DNA of 64,000 nt from the NCBI GenBank assembly GCA_043813955.1, contig JBDRKN010000020.1, forward strand, positions 1 through 64,000. Direction: 5' to 3'. Origin of the DNA: JBDRKN01 sp043813955 (GTDB lineage: Bacteria > Patescibacteriota > Patescibacteriia > Patescibacteriales > Patescibacteriaceae). The notes beneath the pieces are model-generated. The model did not search any database and was not told the DNA's origin. It saw only the letters and a program-made list of their open reading frames with translations. The position numbers and the translations under genes were made by a program. Below, piece by piece: positions 60,591 to 64,000 of this stretch. Within the stretch, counting starts at the first letter, position 1. Every line of letters begins with the position of its first letter.

Positions 60591-60983
60591 CTATTTACAA
60601 AAAGTATAATCTATATAATTTTCTCGAATTATTTTTTTCCATGTGGCTGTTTCGTTATTCCCGCCAATATCATCTTTATGATAGACAAGTAATATTTTAA
60701 TTTCCCTGATTTTTTTATGTGCAGCTATAATACAGCGATTTCCTGATTTTTTTCTAGAATACTTAGTCCCTGCAATACGAAATTCTGTCTTGCAAATAGA
60801 AATATCATTTATGCAAACGATTTCATCGGCTATGCCTGTTTCTAATAATGCATCAAGGCGTTTTAACTCCTCTATGATACCTTGCCATGTTTTGTCCCAA
60901 AAACTTTTATATTTTTTCTGAAATTTTTTTATATAATGACGTTCAGCGTATTTTTCTGTAATAACAACATAATTAGTAGACAT
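60591..60983 (-). CDS. Probable toxin of a Panacea-type toxin-antitoxin operon
   Basis: A 130-residue basic protein overlaps the HTH-Panacea gene by 11 nt and follows it in the operon, the usual toxin position. Segments HYIKKFQKKYKSFWDKTWQGI and CKTEFRIAGTKYSRKKSGNRCIIAAHKKIREIKILLVYHKDDI suggest a RelE/ParE-like fold (basic strand, then hydrophobic strand with Y-H-K). The match is weak, so the toxin class is provisional. Confidence 0.6.
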   Translation of the reverse strand: MSTNYVVITEKYAERHYIKKFQKKYKSFWDKTWQGIIEELKRLDALLETGIADEIVCINDISICKTEFRIAGTKYSRKKSGNRCIIAAHKKIREIKILLVYHKDDIGGNNETATWKKIIRENYIDYTFCK

Positions 60984-61662
60984 AAGCGGGATCTTCTTGG
61001 ATTATAAGCTCATATGGGATAACCTCATCTAAAGCGCATAAACGATATGGCAATTGTTCGTGTGTAAAATCAACTATTTCTTGTGTTTTTTTATTTTTCC
61101 ATTTTTTTGCTATTTGCTTTATGAGGTATTTTTCTTCTTTTGAGAGTTTATTTAATTGTCTTCGCTTTGAGCCTTCGCCTTCCCTAATCAAAATTATACC
61201 GTCATTGCTTCGGTCTATGTTTACCTTGCCTTGTTCTTCTAATTCATCTAAAGCACGGAAGTATGAATCTGGCACAGGACCATATTTAATTCGTTTGTAC
61301 TGCATGCCACTCATACTTTGCATTTTTTCATAAAACCATGCAAAATCAGCAAGATATAATAATTTTGCTAATTTAGTTTTAGGTATTTTACCATCGCTAT
61401 TTGAACTAGCAACGCGTAAATAGGCAAGCAGCATTTCTTTATATTTTTCATAATCTGGTGCTACACCTGTTTCCATATCTTTCAAACTAATACCAAAAAT
61501 ATCAGAGAGTTTTTGTGCCTCTGATAGCAACAATTCTCTCTTACCTTGTTCAACAGCAATATATGATGTGCGAGAAATCCCTAGTTTATGAGCGATTTCC
61601 TGCTGGGATATTCCTTTTTGCACACGTAAAGATTTTATAAATTGTATATATGTTTTAATCAT
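60973..61662 (-). CDS. XRE-HTH plus Panacea (DUF4065) antitoxin
   Basis: Residues 1-65 form an XRE helix-turn-helix (SLRVQKGISQQEIAHKLGIS, YIAVEQGKRELL). Residues ~90-215 form a DUF4065/SocA-like Panacea domain (TKLAKLLYLADFAWFYE, RIKYGPVPDSYFRALDEL, LSKEEKYLIKQIAKKW). Panacea domains act as antitoxin modules for several unrelated toxins. Fusion with a DNA-binding domain indicates autoregulation. A TTGACA-17-TATAGT promoter lies upstream. Confidence 0.88.
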   Translation of the reverse strand: MIKTYIQFIKSLRVQKGISQQEIAHKLGISRTSYIAVEQGKRELLLSEAQKLSDIFGISLKDMETGVAPDYEKYKEMLLAYLRVASSNSDGKIPKTKLAKLLYLADFAWFYEKMQSMSGMQYKRIKYGPVPDSYFRALDELEEQGKVNIDRSNDGIILIREGEGSKRRQLNKLSKEEKYLIKQIAKKWKNKKTQEIVDFTHEQLPYRLCALDEVIPYELIIQEDPAYVY

Positions 61663-61692
61663 AGATAATTACTTAATTGCTTAACTAATTAT

Positions 61693-61721
61693 ACTATACT
61701 ACACCATAATATACTTGTCAA
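61693..61721 (-). promoter_or_regulatory. Promoter and likely operator of the Panacea operon
   Basis: On the minus strand TTGACA and TATAGT are 17 bp apart. The region downstream to the ATG has repeated TTAGTTAA/TTAAGTAA-like half-sites that the XRE domain could bind. Confidence 0.6.
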
Positions 61722-61769
61722 TAATACTGACATGTAATTATACGCAATAATGACATAAATTTAGGTATA

Positions 61770-61813
61770 AAAAATCCCTGCTTTTCTCATTGTGAGATAA
61801 AACAGGGATAAAG
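61770..61813. terminator. Hairpin in the 61.7-62.0 kb intergenic region
   Basis: ATCCCTG and CAGGGAT enclose a further stem (TTTTCTCA with TGAGATAAAA), giving a long hairpin next to repeat copy C. The minus-strand side ends in a T-rich run. Confidence 0.5.
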
Positions 61814-61819
61814 TGTCAT

Positions 61820-61876
61820 CTGTGGGCAAAAATGTTTTAAATTTTGTCTTTAGCTTGAGAGCTAAAGTAAACTGGG
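61820..61876 (+). repeat. Structured repeat family, copy C
   Basis: CTGTGGGCAAAAATGTTTTAAATTTTG is followed by a perfect hairpin CTTTAGCT-TGAG-AGCTAAAG and GTAAACTGGG. The stem differs from copies A and B by a C-G/T-A exchange on both arms. Confidence 0.8.
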
Positions 61877-61936
61877 AATAATTCTATTATAAGATAGAAA
61901 TGATAGAATGCGGTTAACTATGGTTAAGACTAGCCC

Positions 61937-61965
61937 TTGACTTATTTATTGTTTTGGTATACAAT
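61937..61965 (+). promoter_or_regulatory. Promoter of a candidate small RNA
   Basis: TTGACT and TACAAT are separated by 17 bp. No ORF follows before the terminator-like hairpin 50 bp downstream. Confidence 0.6.
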
Positions 61966-61971
61966 ATAAAT

Positions 61972-62022
61972 ATTAAGACGAAAAGGGTCCCTGAAGTCGT
62001 AAAAAACTGATGGCCCCCTTTT
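61972..62022 (+). ncRNA. Candidate ~50-nt small RNA
   Basis: A near-consensus promoter is followed within 60 bp by AAAAGGGTCC...GGCCCCCTTTTTA, a terminator-like hairpin. The transcript would be about 50 nt with no reading frame. It converges with the NYN gene, whose stop codon it touches, so the hairpin may instead be only that gene's terminator. Confidence 0.4.
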
Positions 62023-62537
62023 TATTTATATTCAATTAAATGTTTTATATTAATGAGGTAATCAAAGAATTTCCTCGTTATTTTTTTATAAAGAGAAGAA
62101 GCAAATTCTTTATTTGGGAATAATATCTTTTCAAATTTATCTTCTTTAATTAAAAAATCTACTAACATTCTATAATCACCATCACCAGATACAAGAACAA
62201 TTTTATGAAATTGTTCTTTGTAATATAATTTTTTCATTATTGTAAAAATAATATCAGAATCCACATTACCTTTTTTCTTTCCTAACATTTTAGTATTATG
62301 TTCTCTAAATTTTAAAATAAAACCAGCAGCTTGAATTTCATCATAAAGTTCTTCATTTATTTCATTCATATATCCTAAAAAATAATAAGCTTTATCTACT
62401 TGATATTTTTTAGATAAATAATTACGGAACTTAACTAAATCAACTCTCCATGTAGGTTTATTAGATCTAATTCCCATGTATAAATTTTGCCCATCAATAA
62501 ATGCTAAATTATTTTGCTCATCATTATTTCTTACCAT
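62022..62537 (-). CDS. NYN-domain (LabA/PIN-like) protein
   Basis: A complete 171-residue NYN domain: LAFIDGQNLYMGI (first Asp), KGNVDSDIIFTIM (middle Asp), and VLVSGDGDYRMLVDFLI (SGDGDY catalytic motif). These are predicted metal-dependent ribonucleases. It stands alone in the accessory region and serves as the intact counterpart of the broken copy at 58.1 kb. Confidence 0.88.
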   Translation of the reverse strand: MVRNNDEQNNLAFIDGQNLYMGIRSNKPTWRVDLVKFRNYLSKKYQVDKAYYFLGYMNEINEELYDEIQAAGFILKFREHNTKMLGKKKGNVDSDIIFTIMKKLYYKEQFHKIVLVSGDGDYRMLVDFLIKEDKFEKILFPNKEFASSLYKKITRKFFDYLINIKHLIEYK

Positions 62538-63116
62538 AAAACTATCTATTTTATTTATAACTTTATATTAGATTAAAACAACAAAAAATACCAATTCAAA
62601 ATTAGTATTTCTTAAAAAGATTGGCTCGAACCGAATTTTGCGGGAACGGGAAGTGAGCTTGAGCTTTATTAAACCCTTTAAAATATTGGTTGAGATGGCG
62701 CGTAGTTTTAATGGAGTTTACCCTACGCACGTGGCGCGTGCCGTTCTGCTCTCAACCTTGGATAAAATCCGAACCTATTTCGCGACCAACACGGATATCT
62801 AAGTTAAATCCCACTCCGCGTCTCCAGTTCACCGCAAAGTCTTGCGGTGTGCAAAATCTAAAACATTTTTACCCACAGATTTTTTATTTATTCTTGGGGC
62901 GCGCTTTTTTTATTAAGGAAAGGGAAAAATATTTTAGATTTTGTCTTTAGTTTAAGAACTAAAGTAAACTGGATACGCTCCCGCCAGCGTTGGTGGGGTT
63001 GATTTAAATTGACTTATGTTAAATATGCTTTTCCAATAAACACTAAATACAGAATTGTTTGAGTAAATAAAAGACCTGACTATTCTGCCAGGCCAAAAAA
63101 AATTAAAATAGTTATA
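62538..63116. repeat. Intergenic region with structured repeat block A
   Basis: This gene-free stretch holds three things. A 65-bp segment (62731-62795) is about 92% identical to 63553-63617. A minus-oriented unit (62821-62877) carries hairpin ACCGCAA/TTGCGGT. A plus-oriented unit (62922-63000) carries hairpin CTTTAGTT/AACTAAAG and then a CCCGCCA/TGGTGGGG hairpin. The two units form a ~22-bp inverted repeat around ~45 bp. G+C is clearly above the window average. Confidence 0.85.
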
Positions 63117-63395
63117 CTATCCATGCTCGAAACCGTAAACATTAAATCGCTTTATCATTGCCTCTTTTCCTTTTTTAATAAAACTTTCCTTAACATCATC
63201 ATTCATTGAAACAAAAGCTGTTAATTTACAACTCTTGCCATTGTTATCAATATGTGAGTCCATTGTGTCATAGATAGTCAACATTCCAATACCAGAATAT
63301 CCAATCTTATGACCAGAAAATACTACATGTAATTCCATCTCTCGAGAAAAAGATAATTTAAACTCAGAAATAGATATTATTACTTCTACTTTCAT
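63117..63395 (-). CDS. Hypothetical protein, 92 aa
   Basis: I start at MKVEVIISISEFKL, which follows GGGTAATAAA; a longer frame would add 17 residues. The sequence has alternating strands (MELHVVFSGHKIGYSGIGML, SCKLTAFVSMNDDV) and no recognised family. It is flanked on both sides by the structured repeat blocks, so it may be cargo of whatever moves them. Confidence 0.5.
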   Translation of the reverse strand: MKVEVIISISEFKLSFSREMELHVVFSGHKIGYSGIGMLTIYDTMDSHIDNNGKSCKLTAFVSMNDDVKESFIKKGKEAMIKRFNVYGFEHG

Positions 63396-63446
63396 TTTAT
63401 TACCCTTTTTAATGATACAATTTAATTTCTGACTCAATGATATCAT

Positions 63447-63877
63447 ATTTCAATAATTATGTCAATACTAACAAAAAATACTAACAAAAAATAACTAAAT
63501 TTAGCTATTTTTTGTAAATATTCTCAGCCCCTTTGAAATACTCCCCGAAAGGGTGGCGCGTCCTTGTCTGCTCTCAACCTTGGATAAAATTCGAACCTAT
63601 TTCGCGACCAACACGGACAAATGAGCCAGGCTGCCCTCGGCGGGCAGTTGCCCACCCAGCTCCTCTAGTCCACCGCAAAGCATTGCGGTGTGCAAAATCT
63701 AAAATATTTTTACCCACAGATTTTTTATTTATTTTTTGGGCGCGCTTTTTTATTAAGGAAAGGGAAAAATGTTTTAGATTTTGTCTTTAGTTTAAGAACT
63801 AAAGTACTGGAGACACTCTGACGGGGGGTGCGGTAGGAGGCGGTTGGTGGGGTTATAATATCACATCAAAACAAAGG
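63447..63877. repeat. Intergenic region with structured repeat block B
   Basis: This is the second full copy. The 65-bp conserved segment is at 63553-63617. The minus unit (63665-63718) has hairpin CACCGCAA/TTGCGGTG preceded by a strong GGCGGGCA/TGCCCACC stem. The plus unit (63762-63853) has hairpin CTTTAGTT/AACTAAAG. Spacing and order are the same as in block A, while loops and distal hairpins differ. Confidence 0.85.
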
Positions 63878-63997
63878 TTAATTTGCTAAAAATTCTTTTG
63901 CTTTATCTAAATCTTGCCGAAAATTGCTTACGTTAGTAAAAACTGAATCAGATGATTTTAAATAAGAAATAAACTTGGAAAAATTTTCAATATTCAT
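63878..63997 (-). CDS. Short ORF or 3' end of a gene running off the window
   Basis: Read leftward from the window edge, an open frame encodes MNIENFSKFISYLKSSDSVF and ends DLDKAKEFLAN. Because the frame is still open at the right edge, it may be the C-terminus of a longer protein rather than a 39-residue one. No family is recognised. Confidence 0.4.
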   Translation of the reverse strand: MNIENFSKFISYLKSSDSVFTNVSNFRQDLDKAKEFLAN

Positions 63998-64000
63998 AGA

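Noticed and set aside
62690..62950. An 86-codon ORF and its relative at 63533-63790 with similar peptide ends
   Set aside because: Both run across the hairpins and inverted units of the repeat blocks. Their similarity is explained by DNA repetition, and neither has a ribosome site. I treat them as non-coding.
63575..63625. A tRNA-like T-arm (GGTTCGAAT) on the minus strand of the repeat blocks
   Set aside because: No matching acceptor, D or anticodon arms can be found at the right distances.
63540..63640. Minus-strand frame conserved between blocks A and B with a shared in-frame TGA, as if UGA were read as glycine
   Set aside because: All long genes in the window are uninterrupted under the standard code, at least one gene ends in TGA, and the shared frame follows from 92% DNA identity.

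Overview
The window reads as a chromosome segment of an AT-rich (roughly one third G+C by eye) ultrasmall bacterium of the Candidate Phyla Radiation (Patescibacteria), perhaps near Kuenenbacteria, Falkowbacteria or Magasanikbacteria. That placement is inferred from gene content: a short AlaRS, a MurF without its N-terminal domain, DUF4012 and O-antigen-ligase glycan clusters, DUF1566 surface proteins, many tiny hypotheticals and several toxin-antitoxin pairs. No rRNA is present. The standard code fits: long ORFs are free of in-frame TGA, and TGA ends at least one gene.

Region 1 (1-11.6 kb) is mixed. It holds the tail of an IS1595-like transposase, murF, an AlbA_2/ATPase protein, a repeat-built DUF1566 surface protein that may be a diversity-generating retroelement target, plsY, a HicAB pair, tRNA-Glu(CTC), fmt-def, a MEMO/LigB-like protein, a secreted cell-wall protein and a degenerate ClpP-like protein. 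Region 2 (11.6-27.3 kb) is mostly housekeeping: clpB, a WecG/TagA-Nudix fusion, gltX, an M23 hydrolase activator, a Xer recombinase, a RelE-type module, ftsQ, serS, a lysS-HD fusion, a CheY-like receiver and greA. Region 3 (27.3-32.5 kb) is a first surface-glycan operon: an O-antigen ligase, a DUF192 lipoprotein, two glycosyltransferases and a flippase.

Region 4 (32.6-40.4 kb) has a second HicAB pair and then the ribosomal/RNA-polymerase operon infA-rpmJ-rpsM-rpsK-rpsD-rpoA-rplQ-rplM-rpsI, preceded by tgt and alaS. RpoA has lost the canonical alpha-CTD, and Tgt has lost its zinc ligands. Region 5 (40.4-53.9 kb) is a second glycan/envelope cluster: a DUF11-like protein, DUF4012, two GT4 enzymes, an O-antigen ligase, a lipoprotein, a beta-rich exported protein and a Wzz-like protein. 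It is followed by a YgjP-type peptidase, suhB and rubrerythrin.

Region 6 (53.9-64 kb) is accessory. It contains a complete IS with a 17-bp target duplication whose end appears to supply the -35 box of rubrerythrin. Next come a zinc-ribbon microprotein, a cold-shock gene with a long leader, typA, an HTH-Panacea/toxin operon, one intact and one broken NYN-domain gene, a possible small RNA, and a family of structured, comparatively GC-rich repeats with compensatory base changes. Several promoters with 17-bp spacing put the predicted transcription start on or within about 3 nt of the start codon, which suggests frequent leaderless mRNAs.
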